In this document: piece by piece, positions 45,410 through 55,600 of the stretch
Numbering within the stretch: position 1 is the stretch's first letter
Layout: every line of letters starts with the position of its first letter
Assembly: GCA_031552735.1 (NCBI GenBank)
Contig: JAVBMF010000009.1
Coordinates: 1-59,659, forward strand
Direction of reading: 5' to 3'
Length of the DNA stretch: 59,659 nt
Source: JAVBUY01 sp031552735
GTDB lineage: Bacteria; Bacillota; Clostridia; Christensenellales; Aristaeellaceae
The notes under the pieces: model-generated
What the model was told of the DNA's origin: nothing
Database searches by the model: none
Seen by the model: only the letters and a program-made list of their open reading frames with translations
Translations under genes and position numbers: made by a program

Positions 45410-46690
45410 ATGCTGAAACAATTTTCCAAGGCGGAACGCGGCTGGATCATGTACGACTGGGCCAACTCGGCTTTTTCCGCCATCATATCGGCCACCCTGC
45501 TGCCGATTTTCTTCAGCGTCATGGCCACCGGCGCGGGCATGGCCGACAACCACGCGCTGGCCATGTGGGGCTATGCGACGTCGCTGGCCACCTTTATCTC
45601 CGCGCTGCTGGCGCCCATTCTGGGCTCGCTGGGCGACTTCCCCGGCTACAAGAAGAAGATGTTTGTGTTCTTTGTGGCGGTGGGCGTGATCGGCACGGGC
45701 ATTCTGGGCTTCACCGGCAGTTGGCAGGCGGTGTTTGTCTTCTATCTGGTCGCGTCGGTCGGCTATAACGGCGCGAATCTGTTCTACGACAGCTTCCTGA
45801 ACGATGTCACCACCGAGGAGCGCATGGACAAGGTATCGACCTATGGGTACAGCCTGGGCTACATCGGCGGCTCGACCATCCCGCTGGTCATCGCGTTTCT
45901 GCTGCTGCTCTTCGGCGAGAAAATCGGCGTCAGTCAAGTGATGGCGATGCGCATCGCGTTTGTGATGACGGCGGTGTGGTGGGCGGTGTTCACCTGGCCG
46001 ATGCTGCGCGACGTGCACCAGATCCACAGCGTGCCGCGCGCGCCGGGGCGCAGCCTGTTCGGTCAGTCCTTTGGGCGCATTGCCTCGACCTTCAAGGAGA
46101 TTGTGCGGCACAAGGGTGTGCTGTTCTTCCTGATCGCCTATTTCTTCTATATTGACGGCGTGGGCACCATCATCCACATGGCGACGATTTTCGGCACGGC
46201 CAAGGGCATCGACAGCACGATGATGGTGCTGGTGCTGGTGGTGGTGCAACTGGTGGCCTTCCCCTGCGCCATCGCCTATGGCGTGCTGGCCAAGCGGTTC
46301 TCCACGCGCACGATGATTCTGGTGGGCATTGTCACGTACCTGCTGGTGTGCGTTGTCGGCGTGCAACTGCAAACGCTGGCGCACTTCATCCTGCTTGGCG
46401 CGCTGGTCGGCACCGCGCAGGGCGGCCTGCAAGCGCTGAGCCGCAGCTACTTCGGCAAGATCATTCCCAACGAGCGCGCCAGCGAGTTTTTCGGCTTTTT
46501 CGATATCTTCGGGCGTTTCTCGGCGGTGCTGGGGCCGTTCCTGTTTGGTTTGGTGGTCGCGGCCTCGGGCAACAAGCCGGAGAACGGCGTGTTTGTCGTG
46601 CTGGCGATGTTCCTTATCGGCGGTGCGGTGTTCCTGTTTCTGGTGCCCAAGGCGCAACAGCAGATTAAACAGGCGGGCACAGAAAAGTAA
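45410..46690 (+). CDS. UMF1/Atg22-like MFS permease
   Basis: A 426-residue membrane protein with about 12 helices of the UMF1 family (vacuole effluxer Atg22-like). The N-terminal MYDWANSAFSAII and the central GYNGANLFYDSFL are family signatures, and LGYIGGSTIPL follows. Members are thought to export amino acids or drugs; substrate here unknown. ATG at 45410 with AGGAGGG upstream; a terminator follows at 46728. Confidence 0.88.
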   Translation: MLKQFSKAERGWIMYDWANSAFSAIISATLLPIFFSVMATGAGMADNHALAMWGYATSLATFISALLAPILGSLGDFPGYKKKMFVFFVAVGVIGTGILGFTGSWQAVFVFYLVASVGYNGANLFYDSFLNDVTTEERMDKVSTYGYSLGYIGGSTIPLVIAFLLLLFGEKIGVSQVMAMRIAFVMTAVWWAVFTWPMLRDVHQIHSVPRAPGRSLFGQSFGRIASTFKEIVRHKGVLFFLIAYFFYIDGVGTIIHMATIFGTAKGIDSTMMVLVLVVVQLVAFPCAIAYGVLAKRFSTRTMILVGIVTYLLVCVVGVQLQTLAHFILLGALVGTAQGGLQALSRSYFGKIIPNERASEFFGFFDIFGRFSAVLGPFLFGLVVAASGNKPENGVFVVLAMFLIGGAVFLFLVPKAQQQIKQAGTEK

Positions 46691-46727
46691 GCCGTCCCCT
46701 CTGACAGCCGAAAACCAGCCCCTGCAA

Positions 46728-46759
46728 GCCGTGTCGCGCAAACGCGTGACGCGGCTTTT
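46728..46759 (+). terminator. Terminator of the permease gene
   Basis: GCCGTGTCGCG with CGCGTGACGCGGC forms a stem with one bulge, then TTTT. Confidence 0.7.
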
Positions 46760-46812
46760 GCTTGTCGCCCCGCGCAACCGGTTACAAAAGTAATAAAAGA
46801 TTCCGTTTGGGA

Positions 46813-46855
46813 TTGACATCCGAACTAAACAAGTCTACTATTATTTATTGTTCGG
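46813..46855 (+). promoter_or_regulatory. Promoter and PurBox operator of the purine operon
   Basis: TTGACA (46813-46818), 17 bp, TACTAT (46836-46841). Two inverted CCGAAC cores with A/T flanks (46820-46825 and GTTCGG at 46850-46855) match the B. subtilis PurR PurBox AWWWCCGAACWWT and bracket the -10 region. Such paired boxes are bound by the PurR repressor and released by PRPP. No purR gene is in the window. Confidence 0.8.
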
Positions 46856-46866
46856 AATATGTGCGG

Positions 46867-46899
46867 GGAAATCGCTCGAACATGCTACACTCGATTTCC
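46867..46899 (+). other. Leader hairpin in the purE 5' UTR
   Basis: GGAAATCG and CGATTTCC form an eight-pair stem around CTCGAACATG, which resembles a third PurBox core. A guanine-riboswitch core was looked for and not found. Confidence 0.5.
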
Positions 46900-47013
46900 A
46901 GGCACATTTTTGTATGCCAGTCACAGGCAAAAACACGAACGATGCAATCACACACACACACCAATTATCCGCAGGATGCGCTTCCCCAGATTCATATTTT
47001 GAGAGGTATGGTC

Positions 47014-47499
47014 ATGAAAAAAGTGGCGGTTATCATGGGCTCGGACAGCGATTTGCCCGTGCTAAAACCCTGTTTCGAGCAACTAAAAAGCCTGCACATT
47101 CCGTTTGAGGCGCATGTGTATTCCGCGCACCGCACGCCGGAAGCCGCCGCGCGTTTTGCGCAAAGCGCGGCGGAGAACGGCTTTGGCGCGATCATCGCGG
47201 CAGCGGGCAAAGCCGCGCATCTGGCCGGCGCGCTGGCGGCGCAGACCGTGCTGCCGGTCATCGGCATCCCGGTCAAGTCCTCCACGCTGGATGGGCTGGA
47301 CGCCCTGCTTTCCACCGTGCAGATGCCTGCTGGGCTGCCGGTGGCGACCGTCGCCATCGACGGCGCGCAAAACGCGGCGCTGCTCGCCGCCCAGATCATC
47401 GCCGTATCGGACGAAACCCTGTATGCAACGCTGCAAAAAATGCGCGAGGACATGCGCGAAGCGGTACTCCGCAAGGACGCGGGACTCTGCATCGAATAA
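47014..47499 (+). CDS. purE: 5-(carboxyamino)imidazole ribonucleotide mutase
   Basis: PurE, 161 residues. MGSDSDLPVL at the N-terminus and YSAHRTPE carry the substrate and catalytic His; GKAAHLAG follows. The class I enzyme converts N5-CAIR to CAIR in purine synthesis. The ATG at 47014 is seven bases after GAGAGG; the ATG two codons earlier is too close. First gene of the purine operon. purK, which makes N5-CAIR, is not present here. Confidence 0.95.
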   Translation: MKKVAVIMGSDSDLPVLKPCFEQLKSLHIPFEAHVYSAHRTPEAAARFAQSAAENGFGAIIAAAGKAAHLAGALAAQTVLPVIGIPVKSSTLDGLDALLSTVQMPAGLPVATVAIDGAQNAALLAAQIIAVSDETLYATLQKMREDMREAVLRKDAGLCIE

Positions 47500-47530
47500 G
47501 CGAAACGCCAAAATATGAAGGAGGCATACC

Positions 47531-48241
47531 ATGAACAAGCAGGAGCAGCTCTACGAGGGAAAAGCCAAGAAAGTCTTTGCGACAGATGACCCCACGCTGG
47601 TGCTGGTGGATTACAAGGATGACGCGACCGCCTTTAATGGCGCGAAGAAGGGCACCATCGAGGGCAAGGGCGCGATCAACAACCGCGTGACCAACCACCT
47701 GATGAAGCTGCTGGAGAAAAACGGCGTGCCCACGCATCTGGTGCAGGAGCTCAGCGCGCGCGAGACGCTGGTCAAGCGCGTGTCCATCGTGCCGCTGGAA
47801 GTGATCGTGCGCAACATCGCTGCGGGCAGCCTCAGCAAGCGCTTGGGCTTGCCCGAGGGCACAAAGCTGCAAAAGACCGTGCTGGAGTTTTGCTATAAGG
47901 ACGACGAGCTGGGCGATCCGATGGTCAACGAATACCATATCGCCGCCATGGGCTGGGCGACCGAGGCCGAGCTAAACACCATTTGCGCCTACAGCCTGAA
48001 AGTCAACGATGTGCTGTCCGCGTACCTGAAGGATCTGGGCATTGAGCTGATCGACTTCAAGCTGGAGTTTGGCAAAACCGCCGATGGCACCCTCGTGCTT
48101 GCCGACGAAATCAGCCCGGACACCTGCCGCTTCTGGGACGCCGCGACGCACGAGAAGCTGGACAAAGACCGCTTCCGCCGGGACATGGGCGGCGTAGAGG
48201 GCGCGTATCAGGAAATCCTGAAGCGTCTGTTGGGGGAATAA
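47531..48241 (+). CDS. purC: SAICAR synthetase
   Basis: PurC, 236 residues, joins CAIR with aspartate using ATP. Blocks LYEGKAKKVF, VEVIVRNIAAGSL-like PLEVIVRNIAAG and LADEISPDTCRFWD are diagnostic. AAGGAGG precedes the ATG at 47531. Its stop overlaps the purF start (TAATG). Confidence 0.97.
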   Translation: MNKQEQLYEGKAKKVFATDDPTLVLVDYKDDATAFNGAKKGTIEGKGAINNRVTNHLMKLLEKNGVPTHLVQELSARETLVKRVSIVPLEVIVRNIAAGSLSKRLGLPEGTKLQKTVLEFCYKDDELGDPMVNEYHIAAMGWATEAELNTICAYSLKVNDVLSAYLKDLGIELIDFKLEFGKTADGTLVLADEISPDTCRFWDAATHEKLDKDRFRRDMGGVEGAYQEILKRLLGE

Positions 48242-49683
48242 TGAATACCAACGCATTTGATAAGCCGCGCGAAGAATGCGGCGTGTTCGGTATTTTCCGC
48301 AAGGATGGGCAAAAGGGCGTGGTGGCCGAGGTGTACCACGCGCTATACGCCTTGCAGCATCGCGGGCAGGAAAGCTGCGGCATCGCGGTCAATGACGACG
48401 GCGTGATCGACTGCTACAAGGATGTCGGGCTGGTCAACGAGGTATTCACGCGTGAAACGCTGCAAAAGCTGGCGGACGGCAGCATGGCGGTCGGGCATTG
48501 CCGCTATGCCACCACCGGCACAAAGAGCCGCCTGAACGCCCAGCCGCTGCTGGTGCACCACCGCAAGGGCGCGATGGCACTGTGCCACAACGGCAGCCTG
48601 GTCAACGCGCACGAACTGCGCACCGAGCTGGAGTCTCACGGCGCGATCTTCCACACCACCAGCGACAGCGAAGTGATCGCCGACATGATCGTGCGCGAGC
48701 GCCTGAATACAGGCAGCATCGAGAGCGCCGTGGCCCTGTGCATGGAGCGCATCGAGGGCGCGTACTCGCTGGTAATCATGAGCCCGCAAAAGCTGATCGC
48801 CGCGCGCGATCCGCACGGTTTTCGCCCGCTGTGCATGGGCGAGCTGGACGGCGGCACCGTGTTCGCCAGCGAAAGCTGCGCGCTGGACGCGATCGGCGCG
48901 ACCTTTGTCCGCGACGTGGCGCCGGGCGAAGTCATCGTCGTGTCGCAGGACGGCATCAAGAGCCTCATGACTGAAAAAAAGTGCCCCAGCAGCCTGTGCG
49001 TGTTTGAGTTCATTTATTTTGCCAGACCGGACAGCATCATCGACGGCAGCAGCGTGCACACCGCGCGGCTTCGCGCGGGCGCGTTTTTGGCGCTGGAGCA
49101 TCCGGTGCAGGCCGATGTGGTGATTGGCGTGCCGGACAGCGGCATTGACGCGGCGGTCGGCTACGCGCGGCAAAGCGGCATCCCCTACGGCATCGGCTTT
49201 ATCAAAAACAAGTATATCGCGCGCACGTTCATCCAGCCGGAACAGACGCAGCGGCAAAGCGCTGTGCGCATCAAGCTGAACGTCGTAAACGCCACGGTGA
49301 AGGGCAAGCGCGTGGTGCTCATTGACGACAGCATTGTACGCGGCACGACCAGCGCGCGCATCGTCAGCCTGCTGCGCGAGGCGGGCGCGTCCGAGGTGCA
49401 CATGCGCCTGTCGTCGCCGCCGTTCATCCACCCCTGTTACTTTGGCACGGACATCGACAGCACCGATCACCTGATCGCCGCCAAGCACAGCACCGAGGAG
49501 ATCGCCAAGATGATCGGCGTGGACAGCCTCGGATTCCTCAGCATTGCATCGGCGGACAAACTGGCGGACCAGAGCACCTGCGGCTTCTGCAAGGGCTGCT
49601 TTACCGGCGAATACCCCGTCACGCCGCCCAAGCGCGCGCAGGAATTAAAGTACGAGGAGCCCCTTTCGAAAAAAGATCGTTGA
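48241..49683 (+). CDS. purF: Amidophosphoribosyltransferase
   Basis: PurF, 480 residues, commits PRPP to purine synthesis. The glutaminase nucleophile is Cys13 in EECGVFGIF, which must be freed by removal of a 12-residue propeptide, as in the B. subtilis enzyme. The PRPP loop is VLIDDSIVRGTTS, and the cysteines of the [4Fe-4S] cluster are seen in SSLCVFEF, HPCYFG and STCGFCKGC. Start overlaps purC by 1 bp. Confidence 0.97.
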   Translation: MNTNAFDKPREECGVFGIFRKDGQKGVVAEVYHALYALQHRGQESCGIAVNDDGVIDCYKDVGLVNEVFTRETLQKLADGSMAVGHCRYATTGTKSRLNAQPLLVHHRKGAMALCHNGSLVNAHELRTELESHGAIFHTTSDSEVIADMIVRERLNTGSIESAVALCMERIEGAYSLVIMSPQKLIAARDPHGFRPLCMGELDGGTVFASESCALDAIGATFVRDVAPGEVIVVSQDGIKSLMTEKKCPSSLCVFEFIYFARPDSIIDGSSVHTARLRAGAFLALEHPVQADVVIGVPDSGIDAAVGYARQSGIPYGIGFIKNKYIARTFIQPEQTQRQSAVRIKLNVVNATVKGKRVVLIDDSIVRGTTSARIVSLLREAGASEVHMRLSSPPFIHPCYFGTDIDSTDHLIAAKHSTEEIAKMIGVDSLGFLSIASADKLADQSTCGFCKGCFTGEYPVTPPKRAQELKYEEPLSKKDR

Positions 49684-49692
49684 GGTATTGGG

Positions 49693-50712
49693 ATGAGAAG
49701 CGAGAGCGAAAGCTACAAGGCGGCGGGCGTGGATATCACCGCCGGATACAAGGCCGTGGAACTGATGAAGCGCCATGTGGCGCGCACCATGACGCAGGGC
49801 GTGCTGGAGGGACTGGGCGGCTTCGGCGGCCTGTTTGAGCTGGACTTGACCGGCATTAAGAAGCCCGTGCTGGTCAGCGGCACCGACGGTGTGGGCACCA
49901 AGCTCAAGCTCGCCTTTTTGCTGGACAAGCACAGCACAGTAGGCATTGACTGCGTGGCGATGTGCGTCAACGACATCATCTGCTGCGGTGCCAAGCCGCT
50001 GTTCTTTCTGGACTATGTCGCGGTGGGCAAGAACGTGCCCGAGCGCGTGGCCGAGATTGTCGGCGGCATCGCGGAGGGCTGCGTGCAGGCGGGGTGCGCC
50101 CTTGTGGGCGGCGAAACCGCCGAGATGCCCGGCTTCTATCCCGAGAATGAGTATGACCTGGCCGGTTTCTGCGTCGGTGTGGTGGACAAGGCCCGCATAC
50201 TGGACAAGCACAGCATGCGCCCCGGCGACGTGCTGATCGCGCTGCCCTCCAGCGGCGTGCACAGCAATGGATTTTCGCTGGTGCGCAAGGTGTTTGGCGT
50301 ACACGACGGCGCACAATTGGACGCGTCGCTGGCCGACGCGCTGCTGACGCCCACCAAAATATACGTGAAACCGGTGCTGGCGCTGCTGCAAAGCGGCGTA
50401 TCGGTGCGCGCCATTTCGCACATCACCGGCGGCGGCTTTTACGAGAATATTCCGCGCGCCATGGGCGACGGCATGCTCGCGAAGGTCGACAGGCGCGCCA
50501 TCCGCGTGCTGCCGGTCTTTGACGCGATCCAGCGCGCGGGCGACATCCCGGAGCGCGACATGTTCAACACCTTCAACATGGGCGTGGGCATGTGCGTGAC
50601 GGTCGCCCAGGCCGATGCCGACAAGGCGCTGGCGACGCTGATCGCCAGCGGCGAGGACGCCTATGTGATCGGCGAAGTGCAAGCGGGCGAAGGCGGAATC
50701 GTGCTATGCTAA
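49693..50712 (+). CDS. purM: AIR synthetase
   Basis: PurM, 339 residues, cyclises FGAM to AIR with ATP. VSGTDGVGTKLKLAF, LVGGETAEMPGFY and ISHITGGGFYENIPR are the family blocks. It starts ten bases after purF and overlaps purN by 7 bp. Confidence 0.96.
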   Translation: MRSESESYKAAGVDITAGYKAVELMKRHVARTMTQGVLEGLGGFGGLFELDLTGIKKPVLVSGTDGVGTKLKLAFLLDKHSTVGIDCVAMCVNDIICCGAKPLFFLDYVAVGKNVPERVAEIVGGIAEGCVQAGCALVGGETAEMPGFYPENEYDLAGFCVGVVDKARILDKHSMRPGDVLIALPSSGVHSNGFSLVRKVFGVHDGAQLDASLADALLTPTKIYVKPVLALLQSGVSVRAISHITGGGFYENIPRAMGDGMLAKVDRRAIRVLPVFDAIQRAGDIPERDMFNTFNMGVGMCVTVAQADADKALATLIASGEDAYVIGEVQAGEGGIVLC

Positions 50713-51323
50713 ACATCGCGGTGCTGGTGTCCGGCGGCGGCACCAACTTGCAGGCGCTGCTGGACGCGCAACAAGACGGCGTCCTGCGCAGCGGGCGCAT
50801 CGCGCTGGTGGTCAGCAACAAGCCGGGCGCGTATGCGCTGGCGCGCGCGCAGGCGGCGAACGTCGCGGGCGTCGTGTTGGAAAAGCAGCCCAAGGAAACG
50901 CCCGCGGCGTATGGGCAGCGGCTGCTGACGCTGCTGGCGGCACACCAGATCGACATGATCGTGCTGGCGGGCTTCCTGCTTATTTTGGACGCGTGCGTCA
51001 TTCGCGCGTTCGTGGATCGCATCTTGAACGTACACCCCAGCCTGATTCCCGCATTTTGCGGGGAAGGGTTCTATGGCCTGAAGGTGCACGAGGCCGCGCT
51101 GGCAAGGGGCGTCACCCTGACCGGCGCGACGGTGCATCTGGTCAACGAAATCCCCGACGGCGGACGCATCCTAGCGCAAAAGGCGGTATGCGTGCTGGAA
51201 AGCGACACGCCCGATACGCTGCAACAGCGCGTGATGCAGGAAGCGGAGTGGGTGCTGCTGCCGCAAGAGACCGAAAAACTGGCGGCGGACATCGCGCGCC
51301 GATCGCGCCGGGAGGAAGCATGA
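50706..51323 (+). CDS. purN: GAR formyltransferase
   Basis: PurN, 205 residues, folate-dependent. The catalytic Asn-His are in LNVHPSLIPAF, and the aspartate is in LVNEIPDGGRIL. The ATG at 50706 lies within the purM end; the stop overlaps purD as ATGA. In most Bacillota purH comes next, but here purD follows directly. Confidence 0.95.
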   Translation: MLNIAVLVSGGGTNLQALLDAQQDGVLRSGRIALVVSNKPGAYALARAQAANVAGVVLEKQPKETPAAYGQRLLTLLAAHQIDMIVLAGFLLILDACVIRAFVDRILNVHPSLIPAFCGEGFYGLKVHEAALARGVTLTGATVHLVNEIPDGGRILAQKAVCVLESDTPDTLQQRVMQEAEWVLLPQETEKLAADIARRSRREEA

Positions 51324-52591
51324 AAATACTGATCGTCGGCGGCGGTGGCCGCGAGCACGCCATCGTGCAAAAATTAAAGCAAAGCCCCGACGCGCACGAA
51401 CTGTACTGCGCGCCGGGCAATGGCGGCATCGCGCGCGACGCGGTCTGCGTGCCGATCCAAGCGGCCGACATCGAAGGCATCGTGCATTTCGCCGTCGAGT
51501 TTGCGATGGACTATGTGGTGGTGGCGCCCGATGACCCGCTGTGCACGGGGCTGGTGGACGCGCTGCAGGCGTGCGGCATCCCCGCATTTGGCCCCTGCAA
51601 GGCCGCCGCGCGCATCGAAGGCAGCAAAGTCTTTGCCAAGGAATTGATGCGCAAGTACGACATCCCCACGGCGGCCTATCATGTGTTCGAGGATATCGAG
51701 GACGCGCTTTCGCATGTGCAGGCGGCGGCCTGTCCCCTCGTGGTCAAGGCCGACGGGCTGGCGCTGGGCAAGGGCGTGATCATTTGCCAGTCCAGTGACG
51801 AGGCGCGGCAAGCCATCCTCGACATCATGCGCGAGCAGAAATTCGGCGCGTCCGGCAGCCGCGTGGTGGTGGAGGAATTTTTGCGCGGGCCGGAGGTATC
51901 CGTGCTGTGCTTTACGGACGGCACCAGCATCAAGCCCATGGTGTCCAGCATGGATCACAAGCGCGCGCTGGATGGCGATCAGGGGCTGAACACCGGCGGC
52001 ATGGGCGTCATCGCCCCCAACCCCCATTACACGTCGGACATCGCCGCGCAGTGCATGGAACGCATTTTCCTGCCCACGCTGGCCGCCTTGCGGCAGGAGG
52101 GCTGTGCGTTCCACGGCTGCCTGTATTTCGGTCTGATGCTGACAAAAGACGGCCCCAAGGTCATTGAGTACAATTGCCGCTTCGGCGACCCGGAGACGCA
52201 GGCCGTGCTGCCGCTGCTGACCAGCGACCTGCTGCCCATCCTGCGCGCCACCACGGACGGGACGCTGCAAGACGTCGCCTGTACGTTTTCGGGCGACGCC
52301 AGTTGCTGTGTGGTGCTGGCCAGCGGCGGATACCCGGAGCACTACGAGGTGGGCAAGCCCATCACGGGCATCGAAGAAGCCGAAAAAACCGCGCGAGTAT
52401 TCCATGCGGGCACCCGGCGCGAAGGCGACGGAACGCTGACGACCGCTGGCGGGCGCGTGCTGGGCGTGTGCGCCACGGCCAGCGACCTCAGCACGGCGAT
52501 CCAAATGGCATACGCCGCCGCCGCGCACATCCATTTTGACGGCATGCATTTGCGCCGGGATATTGGCGCGTCCGCGCAGAAAACCGTATAG
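51320..52591 (+). CDS. purD: Phosphoribosylamine-glycine ligase (GAR synthetase)
   Basis: PurD, 423 residues, an ATP-grasp enzyme. VGGGGREHAIV at the N-terminus, VKADGLALGKGV in the ATP-grasp core and YNCRFGDPETQ near the metal site are clear. It overlaps purN by 4 bp with GGAGG upstream. Confidence 0.97.
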   Translation: MKILIVGGGGREHAIVQKLKQSPDAHELYCAPGNGGIARDAVCVPIQAADIEGIVHFAVEFAMDYVVVAPDDPLCTGLVDALQACGIPAFGPCKAAARIEGSKVFAKELMRKYDIPTAAYHVFEDIEDALSHVQAAACPLVVKADGLALGKGVIICQSSDEARQAILDIMREQKFGASGSRVVVEEFLRGPEVSVLCFTDGTSIKPMVSSMDHKRALDGDQGLNTGGMGVIAPNPHYTSDIAAQCMERIFLPTLAALRQEGCAFHGCLYFGLMLTKDGPKVIEYNCRFGDPETQAVLPLLTSDLLPILRATTDGTLQDVACTFSGDASCCVVLASGGYPEHYEVGKPITGIEEAEKTARVFHAGTRREGDGTLTTAGGRVLGVCATASDLSTAIQMAYAAAAHIHFDGMHLRRDIGASAQKTV

Positions 52592-52608
52592 CACGAAGGA
52601 GGCTGCCC

Positions 52609-55600
52609 ATGGCTGTATATCGCGTATATGTGGAGAAAAAACCGGAGTTTGCCGTCGAGGCGAAGGGTCTATTGCAAGAAATCCGGGACGTGCTGCTGGT
52701 CAAGAGCGTGACCGGCGTGCGCGTCCTTGACCGATATGACGTGGAAGGCATTGACCGGGCGCTGTTTGACCAGTGCCTGCCCATCGTGCTGATGGAGCCG
52801 CCGCTGGACAACGCCTATGCGGCATTGCCCGAGGGCAGCGACGCGGTGATCGCGTCGGAGTATCTGCCGGGGCAGTTTGACGCGCGCGCGGCCAGCTGCG
52901 AGGAGTGCATTCAGTTGGTCAACCAGGTCGAGCGCCCCACCGTGCGCACCGCGCGGGTGGTGCTCATCGCCGGGCAGCCGTCCAGCGACGAGCTGGCGCG
53001 CGTCCGCGCCTACCTGATCAACCCCGTGGAATCCCGCGTGGCCGACCTAAGCGAAAAGCAAACGCTCAAAGAGCATTATCCGCAGCCCGACAGCGTGCAG
53101 GTGCTGGACGGGTTCATCCAGATGGACGACGGCCAAGCCGCCGATTTTGTCAAGCAGCATGGGCTCGCGATGGACGAGGCCGATCTGCTGTTCTGCCGCG
53201 ATTACTTCCGCAGCGAGCGACGCGACCCGACCATGACCGAGATTCGCGTGATCGACACGTATTGGAGCGACCATTGCCGTCACACCACGTTTCTGACCGC
53301 GCTGGACGATATCCGCATCGAAAACCCCGCCGTGCAGGCGGCGTATGACCGCTATCTGACGCTGCGCAGCACCGTGCACGCCGGCAAGAACAAGCCGGTT
53401 ACGCTCATGGACATCGCGACCATCGGCGCGAAAGCGCTGAAGCGGCAGGGATTGCTCGCCAATCTGGATGAGAGTGAGGAAATCAACGCCTGCTCCATCA
53501 AGGTGGATGTGGACGTGAACGGACAAAAAGAGCCCTGGCTGCTGATGTTCAAGAACGAAACGCACAACCACCCCACGGAAATTGAGCCGTTCGGCGGTGC
53601 GGCCACCTGCATTGGCGGCGCGATCCGCGACCCGCTCTCCGGGCGGACGTATGTGTACCAAGCCATGCGCGTCACCGGCGCGGCAAACCCGCTGCTGCCC
53701 GTGGCCGACACCATGCCGGGCAAGCTGCCGCAGCGCAAGCTGGTGCTGACGGCGGCGGCGGGCTACAGCGCGTATGGCAACCAGATTGGGCTGGCCACCG
53801 GGCTGGTCAACGAGATGTATCACGACGGATACGCCGCCAAGCGGCTGGAAATTGGCGCGGTGGTGGGCGCAGCGCCCGAGGCCAACGTGCGCAGAGAGTG
53901 CCCGCTGCCCGGCGACGTGATCGTGCTGCTGGGCGGGCGCACCGGCCGCGATGGCTGCGGCGGCGCGACCGGATCGAGCAAGAGCCACCAGATGAGCAGC
54001 ATCGAGACCTGCGGCGCAGAGGTGCAGAAGGGCAACCCGGTCGTGGAGCGCAAGCTGCAACGCCTGTTCCGCGACGCGCGGGTGACGCGGCTGATCAAGC
54101 GCTGCAATGACTTTGGCGCGGGCGGCGTCAGCGTGGCCATCGGCGAGCTGGCGGACGGCCTGACCATTGATCTGGACAAAGTGCCCAAGAAATACGAGGG
54201 CCTAAACGGCACAGAGCTGGCCATCTCCGAAAGCCAGGAGCGCATGGCGGTGGTGGTCGCGCCACAGGATGTGGCGGCGTTTATCGCCTTTGCCAACGCG
54301 GAAAACCTAGAGGCGACGGTGGTCGCCACCGTCACCGATGCGCCCCGGCTCAAGATGCAGTGGAAAGGCGACACCATCGTCGATGTCAGCCGCGCGTTTT
54401 TAAGCAGCAACGGCGCGGAAAAGCACGCGGACGTCCGCGTCCCGGACGACGGCGCGCGACAGGTGCCGTTCGCGGGCGACACGGTGCGCGACAAGCTGCG
54501 CGCGCTGGTCACAGACCTGAACATCTGCGGCAAGAAGGGGCTCTCGGAGCGATTTGACAGCACCATTGGCGCGGGCACCGTGCTGATGCCTTTCGGCGGG
54601 CAGCACCAGCTCACGCCCATCCAGACCATGGTGGCCAAGCTGCCGGTGCTCACCGGCGAAACCACCACCGTCAGCGGCATGAGCTATGGCTTCCATCCGC
54701 AGGTGATGACGCAAAGCCCATACGAGGGCGCGTACCTAGCGGTGGTGGAAAGCCTGGCCAAGCTGGCGGCCGCCGGATTGGATACGACGCGCGCTTACCT
54801 GACCTTTCAGGAATACTTCGAGCGCATGACCGCCGACCCCAGCCGCTGGGGCAAGCCCTTTGCGGCGCTGTTGGGCGCGCTGTCGGCACAACTGGATTTC
54901 GGCATCGCGGCCATCGGCGGCAAGGACAGCATGAGCGGCACGTTCGAGCGCCTCGATGTGCCGCCGACGCTGGTCAGCTTTGCCATCGCGCCGGGCGACA
55001 GCGGCGAGGTGATTTCGCCGGAATTCAAGGCGGCGGGCCACACGCTGCGGCTGATCGCCTGCGATCCCTTTGACGCCGCGCAGGTCAAGCGAAACTTCGC
55101 GCGGGTGTATCAACTGATCCGGGAGAAAAAGATCGTCTCCGCGTGGGCGCTGGGGCTGGGCGGCATCGCTGAGGCGGTGTTCAAGATGGCGCTGGGCAAC
55201 GGCATCGGCGCGCGCATCGACACAGCGGCAGACCTGTTTGCGCAACAATTCGGCGGCATTGTCGTGGAAATGGCGGACGGCGCGCAAGACGGCGACGCGA
55301 TCGGCGAGGTCATCGGCGAGACGATCCCGGAATACGCGCTGGTCATCGGCGCGGAACACATCGCGCTTTCGCCGCTGACCGAAGCCTACGAGGGCAAGCT
55401 GCACAGTGTGTTCCCCTATCACAACGATCAGGCCGAGCGGCAAACCGTGCCGACAGCGTCGTCGCCCGCGGCTGGCTGGCCCAAGCCCGCGCTCCTCACG
55501 CGTCAGCCGGTCGCGTTCATCCCCACCTTCCCGGGCACCAACTGCGAGGTGGACACCGCGCGCGCGCTTGAGCGCGCCGGGGCGGAGCCGCGCATTCTGG

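Noticed and set aside
46867..46899. Guanine riboswitch before purE
   Set aside because: The conserved core of the purine riboswitch (TATA…ATATGG…GTTTCTACC pattern) is absent; PurBoxes explain the regulation.
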